Made by a program: the position numbers and the translations under genes. From UBA2227 sp036677505 (GTDB lineage Bacteria; Bacillota_I; Bacilli_A; Erysipelotrichales; Erysipelotrichaceae), in assembly GCA_036677505.1 (NCBI GenBank), contig JAVBWK010000036.1, positions 1 through 64,000 of the forward strand: DNA of 64,000 nucleotides, in the 5' to 3' direction. Positions 43,296 to 51,711 of this stretch are shown one piece after another. Below the pieces are notes generated by a model. It ran no database searches and was not told the origin of the DNA. It saw nothing but the letters and a program-made list of their open reading frames with translations. Numbering within the stretch: position 1 is the stretch's first letter; the number at the start of each line of letters is the position of its first letter.

Positions 43296-43320
43296 GAAAA
43301 GAGGCTCACCGAAGTGAGCC
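43296..43320 (-). terminator. Hairpin between frr and uppS
   Basis: On the minus strand: stem GGCTCAC / GTGAGCC (7 pairs) with loop TTCG, followed by TCTTTTC. It starts 1 base after the frr stop. The U-tract is broken, so it is probably a partial terminator or an mRNA-stabilising hairpin. Confidence 0.6.
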
Positions 43321-43321
43321 A

Positions 43322-43867
43322 TTAAACGGTCATGATTTCCTTGGTTTTTGCTTCAGCAATAACATCAACTTTCTTTATGTATTCGTCTGTCATTTTTTGA
43401 ACTTTCTCCAAAGCGCTCTTCTCCAAATCCTCGGTCAGAGTCTCGTCTTTTCTGATATGTTCGTTAACATCCCGACGTACGTTGCGAATAGCCACTTTAG
43501 CATCTTCAGAATACTTACTAACAACCTTGGTCAAATCCTTACGGGTTTCCTGAGTCAGAGCAGGCACATTGCATCGAATGACGATCCCGTCATTTTGCGG
43601 TGTAAGCCCCAAATTTGCATTAAAAATCGCTTTTTCGATCAGTTTCAGTGTCGATGGATCAAACGGCTTGATTACTAACTGCTTCCCTTCGACCACAGAA
43701 ATCTGACCGACCTGATTCAATGGCGTCGGAGCTCCGTAATAGTCGATTTCTACACCGTTGAGCATCGTCGGATTGGCACGGCCGGTACGAACAGTAGTCA
43801 AATGTTGTTCAAAAGCCGCAATTGCACCATCCATTTTAGTTTTTGATGTGTCTAAATGTACTTTCAT
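43322..43867 (-). CDS. frr: Ribosome recycling factor
   Basis: 181-aa RRF that splits post-termination ribosomes with EF-G. The family pattern is complete: LTTVRTGRANPTMLNGVEIDYYG, TPLNQVGQISV, PFDPSTLKLIEKAI and VRNVRRDVNEHIRKDE. It overlaps pyrH by 4 bases (ATGA). Confidence 0.97.
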   Translation of the reverse strand: MKVHLDTSKTKMDGAIAAFEQHLTTVRTGRANPTMLNGVEIDYYGAPTPLNQVGQISVVEGKQLVIKPFDPSTLKLIEKAIFNANLGLTPQNDGIVIRCNVPALTQETRKDLTKVVSKYSEDAKVAIRNVRRDVNEHIRKDETLTEDLEKSALEKVQKMTDEYIKKVDVIAEAKTKEIMTV

Positions 43868-44580
43868 TTTTTACTCTCCTTTGTTATCCGCGTACCGATG
43901 ATTTCCTCGGCGACCGCTCTTTTAATGTTTCCGCTTTCATTCATGTTGAACACGATCAGGTCAATGTCATTATCCATGCACATCGAAGTGGCAGTCGTAT
44001 CCATGACTCCCAAACCTTGCTGAATCATTTCCATATACGTCAGCAAATCATATTTCTCGGCTTCCGGGAACAGTTTCGGATCAGCGGTATACACTCCGTC
44101 CACCCCGTTTTTAGCCATCAATATCACATCGGCCTTGATTTCCGAAGCTCTCAAGGCGGCGGTAGTATCCGTTGAGAAATAAGGGCTGCCGGTTCCTGCA
44201 CCAAATATTACGACGCGCCCCTTTTCAAGATGACGGATCGCCCTGCGGACGATCAGCGGTTCGGCAATTTTGCTCATCTCGATCGCCGTCTGTACGCGGG
44301 TCGGAACGTTGATTTTCTCTAGCGCTCCCTGAATTGCCATGGCATTGATGACCGTCGCAAGCATACCCATATAGTCTGCCTGAACCCGGTCGATGCCCAT
44401 TTTTTCTGCGACCTTTCCGCGGATAAAGTTACCTCCGCCGACAACGATGGCAACTTCGACACCCATCGAATGGATTTCTTTAATTTCCCGCGCTAAAGAC
44501 GCCAGAATGGAAGGATCCAATTGGTTTTCTTTGGTGGAGAGAGCTTCTCCGCTTAATTTTAACAAAATTCGTTTGTACAT
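43864..44580 (-). CDS. pyrH: UMP kinase
   Basis: 238-aa bacterial UMP kinase of the amino acid kinase fold: YKRILLKLSGEAL, VVGGGNFIRG, DYMGMLATVINA and GTGSPYFSTDTTAALRA. It phosphorylates UMP to UDP. The start MYKRILLK (44580) has GAGGGGG 7 bases upstream; the longer frame would read through the terminator hairpin after tsf. Confidence 0.96.
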   Translation of the reverse strand: MYKRILLKLSGEALSTKENQLDPSILASLAREIKEIHSMGVEVAIVVGGGNFIRGKVAEKMGIDRVQADYMGMLATVINAMAIQGALEKINVPTRVQTAIEMSKIAEPLIVRRAIRHLEKGRVVIFGAGTGSPYFSTDTTAALRASEIKADVILMAKNGVDGVYTADPKLFPEAEKYDLLTYMEMIQQGLGVMDTTATSMCMDNDIDLIVFNMNESGNIKRAVAEEIIGTRITKESKK

Positions 44581-44596
44581 GTTAACCCCCTCTTTC

Positions 44597-44617
44597 AAAA
44601 AAAGGCACAGATGTGCC
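44597..44617 (-). terminator. Terminator between tsf and pyrH
   Basis: On the minus strand: stem GGCACA / TGTGCC with a 2- to 4-base loop and a run of seven T. It starts 3 bases after the tsf stop and should leave pyrH-frr at a lower level than rpsB-tsf. Confidence 0.78.
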
Positions 44618-44620
44618 CTT

Positions 44621-45508
44621 TTATTTACCAAAAGCCTGATTCATAACCTCTTCAACAAAGTTATCGGCTTTCTTTTCAATCCCTTCACCGACAGCGTAAC
44701 GGACAAAAGTCACAGTCTCGCTTGAGGCACTCTTAAGATATTGACCGACTTTGATATCTTGGTTTTTGAAGAAAATCTGGTCAACCAGACACATATCCTG
44801 CAAAGATTTGCTTAAGCGCCCTTCCAAGATTCCGGCAAGCACTTTCTCCGGTTTTGTGTTGATCGACTCATCATTTTTGATGATTTCCCATTGGATCGAA
44901 CGTTCTTTTTCAACGACTTCCGCCGGCATATGATTGCGTGAAATATAGGTCGGTGACATCGAAGCCACTTGCATCGCAATATCCTTAGCAACTTCCGGAT
45001 GATCACCTTTGACAACAGCAACCGCACTGATGCGTCCGCCATTGTGCATATATGCACCGAAGGTTTCATCGGAATTTTTATTAATGATTTCAAAGCGTCT
45101 CAAAGTGATTTTCTCACCGATGGTCGCGGTAGCTTCGACGATCAGATCGTTAAGCGTGACACCGGCGACCGGAAGTGACAATGCATCTTCCAACGTAGCA
45201 GGTGCAGCGGTCAAGATCGTCTGAGCTACACTGTCCAACAAGGACAGAAACTGCTCATTTTTGGCGACGAAGTCAGTCTCTGAGTTAACTTCGACCACAA
45301 CGGCGCGATTGCCTTCAACCAAAAGCTTAGTTAAGCCATCAGCAGCGATACGATCAGCTTTTTTTGCAGCTTTGGCAATGCCTTTTTCACGAAGCCAATC
45401 GATGGCTGCAGCAATATTGCCTTCAGTCGCTTCAAGTGCCTTCTTGCAATCCATCATACCGGCACCGGTTTTTTCACGTAATTCTTTGACTAGGGATGCA
45501 CTAATCAT
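44621..45508 (-). CDS. tsf: Elongation factor Ts
   Basis: 295-aa nucleotide exchange factor for EF-Tu. The N-terminal UBA-like domain (ASLVKELREKTGAGMMDCKKALEAT) and the TDFVAKNEQF motif are clear, followed by the core domains (MHNGGRISAVAVVKGDHPEVAKDIAMQVAS). It overlaps the rpsB stop by 8 bases. Length is normal. Confidence 0.97.
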   Translation of the reverse strand: MISASLVKELREKTGAGMMDCKKALEATEGNIAAAIDWLREKGIAKAAKKADRIAADGLTKLLVEGNRAVVVEVNSETDFVAKNEQFLSLLDSVAQTILTAAPATLEDALSLPVAGVTLNDLIVEATATIGEKITLRRFEIINKNSDETFGAYMHNGGRISAVAVVKGDHPEVAKDIAMQVASMSPTYISRNHMPAEVVEKERSIQWEIIKNDESINTKPEKVLAGILEGRLSKSLQDMCLVDQIFFKNQDIKVGQYLKSASSETVTFVRYAVGEGIEKKADNFVEEVMNQAFGK

Positions 45509-46499
45509 GGTTTTCCTCCTTGAGCGGTGCAGCTGCTTTTTCTTCCGTCTTTACTTCCGCAGGCTTTGCGGCTTCGCGCGGTTGGTGCGGACGGTTTTCA
45601 CGCGGCTGATAGGGACGGTCGCTGCGTTCGCGGTTGTATCCGCCACCTTCACGATTGTATCCGCCACCCTGACGACGACGGTCATCACGCTGACGGCGTT
45701 CTTCCATCCGCTGACGACGGCGTCTCTCGTTTTCTTCATTTTGCTGATCGACATTAATGATGACATCACTCATCGTGATATCGTCCTGATCCTGACCCTG
45801 ATAAGCAAAGGATAATACACCGCCCTTAGCTTCGATCAAGGCATCCGCCATAAGACCGACAACCAATTTGACCGAACGAATCGCATCATCATTGGCCGGA
45901 ATACCGAAATCGACCATATCCGGGTCAGCATTGGTATCAATAAATCCAAACACCGGGATTCCCAGTTTGCGTGCTTCGGCGACAGCGTTATGCTCTTCCG
46001 TCGGATCGACGACAAATACGGCATCCGGTAACTTTTTCATTTCTTTGATTCCGCCTAAGAAGTTCTCCAGACGCGTAGCTTCCTTGCGTAATCCGGCAAC
46101 TTCTTTTTTCGGGTAAACATTGATCGAACCGTTAGCTTCCATTTCTTCAATTTCGATCAGACGACGGATCGATTTTTGAATGGTACGGAAATTCGTTAAT
46201 GTACCACCCAACCAGCGTTGATTGATAAAGAACGATCCCGAACGCAGAGCTTCATCCAAAACGATGGTCTGAGCCTGCTTTTTGGTTCCGACGAACAAGA
46301 CCTTTCCGCCTTTTTCGCCAATGGATTTCATGGCATTGTAAGCTTCATCGATTTTATCGATGGTCTTTGCCAAGTCGATGATATAAACTCCGTTTTTCGC
46401 CGTATAAATATACGGTTTCATTTTTGGATTCCAGCGGCGCGTCTGATGGCCGAAATGGGATCCGCTTTCTAATAACTTCCTCATGGTAACAACCGACAT
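45501..46499 (-). CDS. rpsB: Ribosomal protein S2 with Arg/Gly-rich C-terminal extension
   Basis: 332-aa S2. Residues 1-230 are the normal protein (MRKLLESGSHFGHQTRRWNPKMKPYI, VIDPTEEH-like region, GIPVFGFIDTNADP). From about residue 245 a charged, low-complexity tail follows: a RRRRQRMEERRQRDDRR stretch, two GGGYNRE repeats, RSDRPYQPRENRPHQPRE, then Ala/Glu/Lys-rich. S2 is normally about 240-260 aa. The start has GAGGAAA upstream, and a leader with a strong promoter precedes it. Confidence 0.96.
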   Translation of the reverse strand: MSVVTMRKLLESGSHFGHQTRRWNPKMKPYIYTAKNGVYIIDLAKTIDKIDEAYNAMKSIGEKGGKVLFVGTKKQAQTIVLDEALRSGSFFINQRWLGGTLTNFRTIQKSIRRLIEIEEMEANGSINVYPKKEVAGLRKEATRLENFLGGIKEMKKLPDAVFVVDPTEEHNAVAEARKLGIPVFGFIDTNADPDMVDFGIPANDDAIRSVKLVVGLMADALIEAKGGVLSFAYQGQDQDDITMSDVIINVDQQNEENERRRRQRMEERRQRDDRRRQGGGYNREGGGYNRERSDRPYQPRENRPHQPREAAKPAEVKTEEKAAAPLKEENHD

Positions 46500-46606
46500 A
46501 AATATTTCCTCACTTTCCGTTGTTCCTCCATCACTTCCGACACAGACAACTCAAATGAGCACGGGTCTGTGAATCCATGATGTGTGTTGTGCATCCTTGG
46601 ATGCCA
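46500..46606 (-). ncRNA. rpsB 5' leader, candidate S2 autoregulatory element
   Basis: About 107 bases from the predicted transcription start to rpsB. Two hairpins can be drawn on the minus strand: GGCATCC/GGATGC next to the 5' end and CACAGAC/GTCTGTG further down, before the ribosome binding site. Leaders of rpsB bind S2 in several bacteria; homology to a known family was not established here. Confidence 0.45.
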
Positions 46607-46612
46607 TTGGTT

Positions 46613-46641
46613 AGTATAACACAAAACTCTTTGTCTTTCAA
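46613..46641 (-). promoter_or_regulatory. rpsB-tsf promoter
   Basis: On the minus strand: TTGAAA (46641-46636), exact 17-base spacer, TATACT (46618-46613). The remaining 90 bases up to the SanA-like gene hold no clear hairpin terminator. Confidence 0.75.
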
Positions 46642-46730
46642 TCAGATAAGCATTGAAATCTGTATAAGAAAATCATGGTTATAACCGATATCATTCTATC
46701 ATAAATGCTGAGAGAATGCTCTTTAAACCG

Positions 46731-47393
46731 CTAATCATTAGTCAGGTCACCGCCGCTTCCCAAAGGTATCGGATCACCCAAATAAGTAGGTAAAGGCAAT
46801 ATGATCGAACTCAGAACATCTTTCGCTCTGGCCAATATCTCTCTGATTTCCCGTCGGCTTTGCCCGCTGTATGTTATCTCTTTGGCCGCGACACCGACCG
46901 CATCCAAACCCATGGCTCTTGCAATATAGATAGCCCGGTACAGATGATAGCGCTGTGTGACGATGACAATCTTCTTTGCCCCAAAGATATGCCTGATCCG
47001 ATACATGCTCTCATAGGTCGAAAATCCGGCATGATCCATGTAAATCAGGTTTGAATCAATGCCGTGATCCAAAGCGAAATTCTTCATCACCGATACTTCA
47101 TCATAATCTTTGCGTCCATGATCACCGCTCATGACCAGATACGGTGCAACTTTCCTGTCAAAGAGCTCAATTGATTTTTCCAGCCGGTCTCTCAGCATGG
47201 GAGATGGCTGATTATCTGCCCAAACCCCGGCTCCCAAAACCAAGATACAGTCAGCTTCATCCACTTCATCCATCGTCAAAATCAGGTCTTCGGTAGACGA
47301 TTTGACATACGCATTCACAAGAAACAACAGGATCACTCCGATGATTCCAAGAGTAAAGACGGCTTTGAGCCAAGGTTTATACTTTATGATCAT
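46731..47393 (-). CDS. SanA/YdcF-like DUF218 membrane protein
   Basis: 220 aa: one N-terminal TM helix (AVFTLGIIGVILLFLVNAYV) and an extracytoplasmic DUF218 domain with ILVLGAGVWADNQPSPMLRDRLE, VMSGDHGR, STYESMYRIRHIFG and TQRYHLYRAIYIA. The pattern is closest to SanA, which is linked to envelope integrity and vancomycin exclusion in enterobacteria; the biochemical role is unclear. It overlaps the xerC stop by 4 bases and ends the dprA-topA-trmFO-xerC transcript. Confidence 0.88.
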   Translation of the reverse strand: MIIKYKPWLKAVFTLGIIGVILLFLVNAYVKSSTEDLILTMDEVDEADCILVLGAGVWADNQPSPMLRDRLEKSIELFDRKVAPYLVMSGDHGRKDYDEVSVMKNFALDHGIDSNLIYMDHAGFSTYESMYRIRHIFGAKKIVIVTQRYHLYRAIYIARAMGLDAVGVAAKEITYSGQSRREIREILARAKDVLSSIILPLPTYLGDPIPLGSGGDLTND

Positions 47394-48301
47394 AGATTGC
47401 TCACTTTCTCTTCAAACGCTTTCTGATAAGCCTCTTTCAGCCGGTCGATACTGATATGCGTATAAATCTGGGTCGTTGAAAGATTCTGATGACCCAGCAG
47501 TTCCTGAACAGTTCGCAAATCCGCTCCGTTATCCAGTAAATGAGTCGCAAATGAATGGCGGAGCATATGCGGATGCAACGGCTGTTTTAAGCCGGCCGTC
47601 TGAGCCCTGCGCATCAAAATGTCCTGAATGCCACGCTGAGTGATCGGATCTCCCCTAAAATTCACAAAAACCCGGTCATGCTTCTTCTGTCGGAGCAGAG
47701 AAGCTCTTGAAAATTCGATATACTCGGACAAACGTTTCCCGATAGATGGATAAAAAGGAACCAACCGCTCCTTTTTGCCTTTACCGGTAATGCGAAGCAC
47801 CCGATGATAAAAATCGATATTTGAAATTCTTAATTCTGCCGTTTCACTGACGCGCAAACCGCATGCATACATCAGCTCCATCAGCACGCGATCACGATTT
47901 CCCACCGGTGAATCCTTTTCAACGCTTAAGAGCAACTGCTGTATTTCATCGATCATTAGAAACGAAGGAAGATGGTTCGCTTTTCGAGGTGTTTTTAATG
48001 CTGCAAACGGATTAATACTGACATGATCATGAAACAGCAGGTACTTATAAAATGTGCGCAGCGCCGCATATTTGCGGGCAAGAGACCGATTGGAAATGGC
48101 CTTCTTGCCTGTTTTTAAAGATGCGGTAAACCCACGGATTACAAAAGCATCGACCGATTGGAAATCTACAACTCCTTCCTTTATACAATATTCGATGAAC
48201 TGAGTGATATCGTGGCGATATGCCTGCTGAGTAGCCAGCGAACCGCTTCGCGTCAGACTCAGCTGATTTAAAAATTCCTCAAGTTTATCCGTCATGTTCA
48301 T
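47390..48301 (-). CDS. xerC: Tyrosine recombinase XerC
   Basis: 303-aa tyrosine recombinase that resolves chromosome dimers at dif. An N-terminal SAM-like domain is followed by the catalytic domain with Arg in ACGLRVSE, HMLRHSFATHLL, the second His/Trp box in LLGHQNLST and the Tyr in TQIYTHI. It lies in the conserved topA-trmFO-xerC order, so it is a housekeeping recombinase rather than part of a mobile element. It overlaps trmFO by 17 bases. Confidence 0.94.
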   Translation of the reverse strand: MNMTDKLEEFLNQLSLTRSGSLATQQAYRHDITQFIEYCIKEGVVDFQSVDAFVIRGFTASLKTGKKAISNRSLARKYAALRTFYKYLLFHDHVSINPFAALKTPRKANHLPSFLMIDEIQQLLLSVEKDSPVGNRDRVLMELMYACGLRVSETAELRISNIDFYHRVLRITGKGKKERLVPFYPSIGKRLSEYIEFSRASLLRQKKHDRVFVNFRGDPITQRGIQDILMRRAQTAGLKQPLHPHMLRHSFATHLLDNGADLRTVQELLGHQNLSTTQIYTHISIDRLKEAYQKAFEEKVSNL

Positions 48302-49589
48302 ACCTCCATTGAGATATGATACTCAACGACTGATGAGCAATCTGCTCTTTCCTTTCAATTTTTGATCCCGAAACATCCGACTGAATGATCCCGAAATTTG
48401 CATTCATCGGCTGAAAATACTTGGATGAAGCATGGGTAATGTAATGAGCCATGGCACCGATCATCGTCGAAGCCGGAAACTCGACACAGGCTTTATCTGA
48501 AAGCATTCTGGCCATGTTGATTCCAGCCACTAGACCGCTGGCTGCAGATTCGACATACCCTTCGACTCCGGTCATCTGACCGGCAAAAAACAGACTGTCA
48601 CGGTTCTTTGACTGATACGTAGGTTTTAAAACCAATGGAGAGTTGATATAGGAATTTCGATGCATGACTCCGTAACGGACGATTTCGGCATGCTGCAATC
48701 CCGGAATCATCCTCAATAACCGTTTTTGTTCGCTCCAGGTCAGATGTGTCTGAAAACCGACGACATTATATAAAGTATCCGCAGCATCATCGCGACGCAA
48801 CTGTACGACCGCATACGGTTTGGCTTTACCCTCTTGAGCCAATCCAACCGGTTTCATCGGACCAAAAGTCAGCGTCTTGGGACCGCGTTTGGCCATTTCT
48901 TCAAAAGGCATGCATCCCTCAAAATATATTTCCTTTTCAAACTCCTTCAATGGAACGACCTGTGCTCGGATCAGTTCTTGATAAAAATCCTCAAACTGCT
49001 GCTTATCCATCGGACAGTTAATATAATCCGCATCACCTTTGTCATATCTGGATTTGAAGTAAGCAATCGAAAAATCGATGCTGTCTTTTTCGATGATCGG
49101 TGCTGCCGCATCATAAAAATAAAACGCAGATTCACCGGTGAATTCTTTGATTTTATCAGATAATGCCTTCGAAGTAAGCGGACCGGTTGCGATGATAACA
49201 TTGCCCTCGTAAATATCCTTGACTTCTTCGCACACAAAATCAATCAGCGGATGTTCTTTCAGCATTTTCGTAATGGTTTGCGAGAATCCGTTGCGATCGA
49301 CCGCCAAAGCACTTCCGGCCGGAAGTCGCGTATGATCCGCAACCTGCATGATCAGACTGTCCAGCAGACGCATTTCTTCCTTCAACAATCCCACGGCATT
49401 GGTCAGCTGATTGCTTCGAAGCGAGTTTGAACATACCAACTCCGCAAACTGATCGGTCTGATGAGCTTCGGTGGATACGATCGGTCGCATCTCAACCAGT
49501 CGTACCCGGATTCCCCGTTTCACCAGCTGCCATGCGGCTTCACAGCCAGCCAGACCGGCACCGACAATCGTTACGATATCATCCTTCAT
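48285..49589 (-). CDS. trmFO: Methylenetetrahydrofolate-tRNA (uracil-5-)-methyltransferase TrmFO
   Basis: 434-aa FAD/folate-dependent enzyme forming 5-methyluridine 54 in tRNA. The FAD site is VTIVGAGLAGCEAAWQLVKRG at the N-terminus; family motifs include ETDQFAELVCSNSLRS-like HQTDQFAELVCSNS, ASGLVAGINMAR and YINSPLVL. The start MKDDIVTIVG (49589) overlaps topA by 11 bases; the longer frame adds 74 residues out of frame with topA and is rejected. Confidence 0.96.
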   Translation of the reverse strand: MKDDIVTIVGAGLAGCEAAWQLVKRGIRVRLVEMRPIVSTEAHQTDQFAELVCSNSLRSNQLTNAVGLLKEEMRLLDSLIMQVADHTRLPAGSALAVDRNGFSQTITKMLKEHPLIDFVCEEVKDIYEGNVIIATGPLTSKALSDKIKEFTGESAFYFYDAAAPIIEKDSIDFSIAYFKSRYDKGDADYINCPMDKQQFEDFYQELIRAQVVPLKEFEKEIYFEGCMPFEEMAKRGPKTLTFGPMKPVGLAQEGKAKPYAVVQLRRDDAADTLYNVVGFQTHLTWSEQKRLLRMIPGLQHAEIVRYGVMHRNSYINSPLVLKPTYQSKNRDSLFFAGQMTGVEGYVESAASGLVAGINMARMLSDKACVEFPASTMIGAMAHYITHASSKYFQPMNANFGIIQSDVSGSKIERKEQIAHQSLSIISQWRYEHDG

Positions 49590-51693
49590 GGCTCTCTTTT
49601 GCCTTCTTATCATTTTTAATATACCGGCACTTTGGAAATGCCGAACAGCCTGTGAACATTTTTCCGTAACGGCTTTTGCGCTGGACCAAAGGTGACCCGC
49701 ATTGCGGACACATTTCACCGGTAAATACTTTGGGTTCTTTTTTAATATACTTACAGTCAGGATAAGCAGAACAGCCGACAAATGTCTTTCCCATCCGATT
49801 CTTACGTTCAATCAGCGGCTTGCCGCACTCCGGACAATTCTCACCGGTGTATTTCGGCTCAGCAGCAACGATATAGTCACATTCCGGATACCCCATGCAA
49901 CCCACGAACTCTTCTCCGTTTCGGCTTTTACGGATGACCAAAGGCTGACCGCATTTCGGACAGTATTCACCGGTCAATACCGGTGCAATTTTTTCCATCG
50001 TTTTTCTTGCCTTCTCATATACTTCACTGAATCGGTCATAAAACTCGGTGAGCGCAGTGATATTATCCAGCGTACCTTCCGCGATCTCATCCAATTCCTT
50101 CTCCATATATGCGGTATATTTGACATTGATGATGTCATTGAAATGCTCTGCGAGCTTTTCATCTGTCAGACGTCCCTGCTCAGTCGGGAAGAAATACTTC
50201 GTTTTCCCGGACTGAGATCCTTTTTCTAGAGTGACATACTCTCTTGCCTGTATCGTTTCAATGATTGCTGAGTATGTTGAAGGACGGCCGATACCGTTGC
50301 TCTCCATTTCCTTGATCAACGATGCTTCCGTATAGCGCGAAGGGCCTTGTGTCTGATGTTCTTTGCTTTCAACCGCAAGCGGTGTATACCACTGTCCGAC
50401 GGTCAGCGGCGGAAGTTCTTTTTCTTTTGACTGATCATAAGCACCGTATACTTTCAGGTAGCCATCAAACACCATCACCGACCCGGAAGCGGTAAACTGC
50501 AAGTCTTCCTTTGTAAATACGGCTGTTACGACCTCATGTCTGGAGGGCGACATCAGTGATGCCATGGTACGGTCATAAATAAAGGCGTACACCTTCCATT
50601 CATCTGCCGTCAGGTATTTTTTCATTTTCTCAGGCGTATAGTCACAGCGTGTCGGACGAATTGCCTCATGTGCATCCTGCGTCATCTCTTCGTTGTTTTT
50701 CACTTTGTAGAAGCCGACATAATCTTTACCGTAGGTGTCTTCGATCAGATGTTTTGCGTTATTGACAAACTGCTGGCTCAGACGCGTGGAATCCGTCCTC
50801 ATATACGTGATCAACCCTTCCAGCTGACCGTTGACCTCAATCCCTTCATAGAGCTTTTGAGCAATGCGCATGGTCTTTTTTGATGGAAATCCAAACTTGG
50901 TAGACATCTCCTGTTGTAACGTCGATGTGATAAACGGATACTTGGGCTGCTTCTTGGTCTTTTTCTCCGATAACTGATCCAGATAAAACGGCCCGTCACA
51001 TTTTTTAAGCAGTTCATCAGCACGCTCTGATGATAGTATCTCGGCTGTCTCACCATTGATTTTACTCAGCGATGCTTCAAACTCCTTTTTCTTCTCATTG
51101 AACAATGCATTGATCGACCAGTATTTGGTAGATACGAAAGCTTCAATTTCCTTTTCCCTGTCAACGATCAGTTTTAAGGCCACCGATTGAACTCGGCCGG
51201 CACTTTTACTGCGGATTTTAGACTGTAAGAGTTTCGAAAGTTTAAACCCGATGATGCGATCGAGCATACGCCGGGTTTCCTGCGATTTAACCAAATCAAG
51301 GTCGATATTACGCGGATGATCAAACGCTGATTTGACCGCTTCTTTGGTGATTTCATTGAAAACGACACGGCTAACCTGCTTAGGATCAAGTCCGAGTTCC
51401 ATAGCCAAGTGCCAGGAAATGGCCTCTCCCTCCCGATCCGGGTCAGTAGCCAGAAAAACTTGAGTAGATTTCTTTGCTTTCGCCTGCAAATCCTTCACGG
51501 TCTTCACTTTTTCCTTATCCACGACATAGGTCGGGATAAACCCATTTTTCACATCGATGCCAAGCCCGTCTTTGCCCTTGATCGCTAAATCACGTATATG
51601 ACCCTTTGAAGAGACAACTTCAAAGTCACTTCCCAAGTATTTTTCAATTGTTTTTGATTTGGATGGCGATTCCACAATCACTAGTTTTTTCAT
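49579..51693 (-). CDS. topA: DNA topoisomerase I
   Basis: 704-aa type IA topoisomerase relaxing negative supercoils. The TOPRIM domain is LVIVESPSKSKTIEKYLG with DPDREGEAISWHL; the active-site Tyr lies in GLITYMRTDSTR. Three C-terminal C4 zinc ribbons follow (CPKCGQPLV, CPECGKPLIER, CPQCGSPLVQ, each closed by GC-x3-YP/FP-x-C). Ser/Lys-rich C-terminus. Confidence 0.97.
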   Translation of the reverse strand: MKKLVIVESPSKSKTIEKYLGSDFEVVSSKGHIRDLAIKGKDGLGIDVKNGFIPTYVVDKEKVKTVKDLQAKAKKSTQVFLATDPDREGEAISWHLAMELGLDPKQVSRVVFNEITKEAVKSAFDHPRNIDLDLVKSQETRRMLDRIIGFKLSKLLQSKIRSKSAGRVQSVALKLIVDREKEIEAFVSTKYWSINALFNEKKKEFEASLSKINGETAEILSSERADELLKKCDGPFYLDQLSEKKTKKQPKYPFITSTLQQEMSTKFGFPSKKTMRIAQKLYEGIEVNGQLEGLITYMRTDSTRLSQQFVNNAKHLIEDTYGKDYVGFYKVKNNEEMTQDAHEAIRPTRCDYTPEKMKKYLTADEWKVYAFIYDRTMASLMSPSRHEVVTAVFTKEDLQFTASGSVMVFDGYLKVYGAYDQSKEKELPPLTVGQWYTPLAVESKEHQTQGPSRYTEASLIKEMESNGIGRPSTYSAIIETIQAREYVTLEKGSQSGKTKYFFPTEQGRLTDEKLAEHFNDIINVKYTAYMEKELDEIAEGTLDNITALTEFYDRFSEVYEKARKTMEKIAPVLTGEYCPKCGQPLVIRKSRNGEEFVGCMGYPECDYIVAAEPKYTGENCPECGKPLIERKNRMGKTFVGCSAYPDCKYIKKEPKVFTGEMCPQCGSPLVQRKSRYGKMFTGCSAFPKCRYIKNDKKAKESHEG

Positions 51694-51711
51694 AACAAAC
51701 CCCTCATTCTT

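Noticed and set aside
45261..45815. Long plus-strand open frames opposite rpsB and tsf
   Set aside because: They are antisense shadows of strongly coding ribosomal genes, with no ribosome binding site or family resemblance.
47390..48301. xerC as a sign of an integrated mobile element
   Set aside because: It is in the conserved topA-trmFO-xerC order, with no att-like repeats, transposase or phage genes nearby.
48285..49811. 508-residue version of TrmFO with an N-terminal extension
   Set aside because: The extra 74 residues overlap topA out of frame, and the FAD motif begins right after the internal Met at 49589.
49600..49980. Tandem DNA repeats in the 3' end of topA
   Set aside because: They are the three zinc ribbons of topoisomerase I, divergent at the DNA level.
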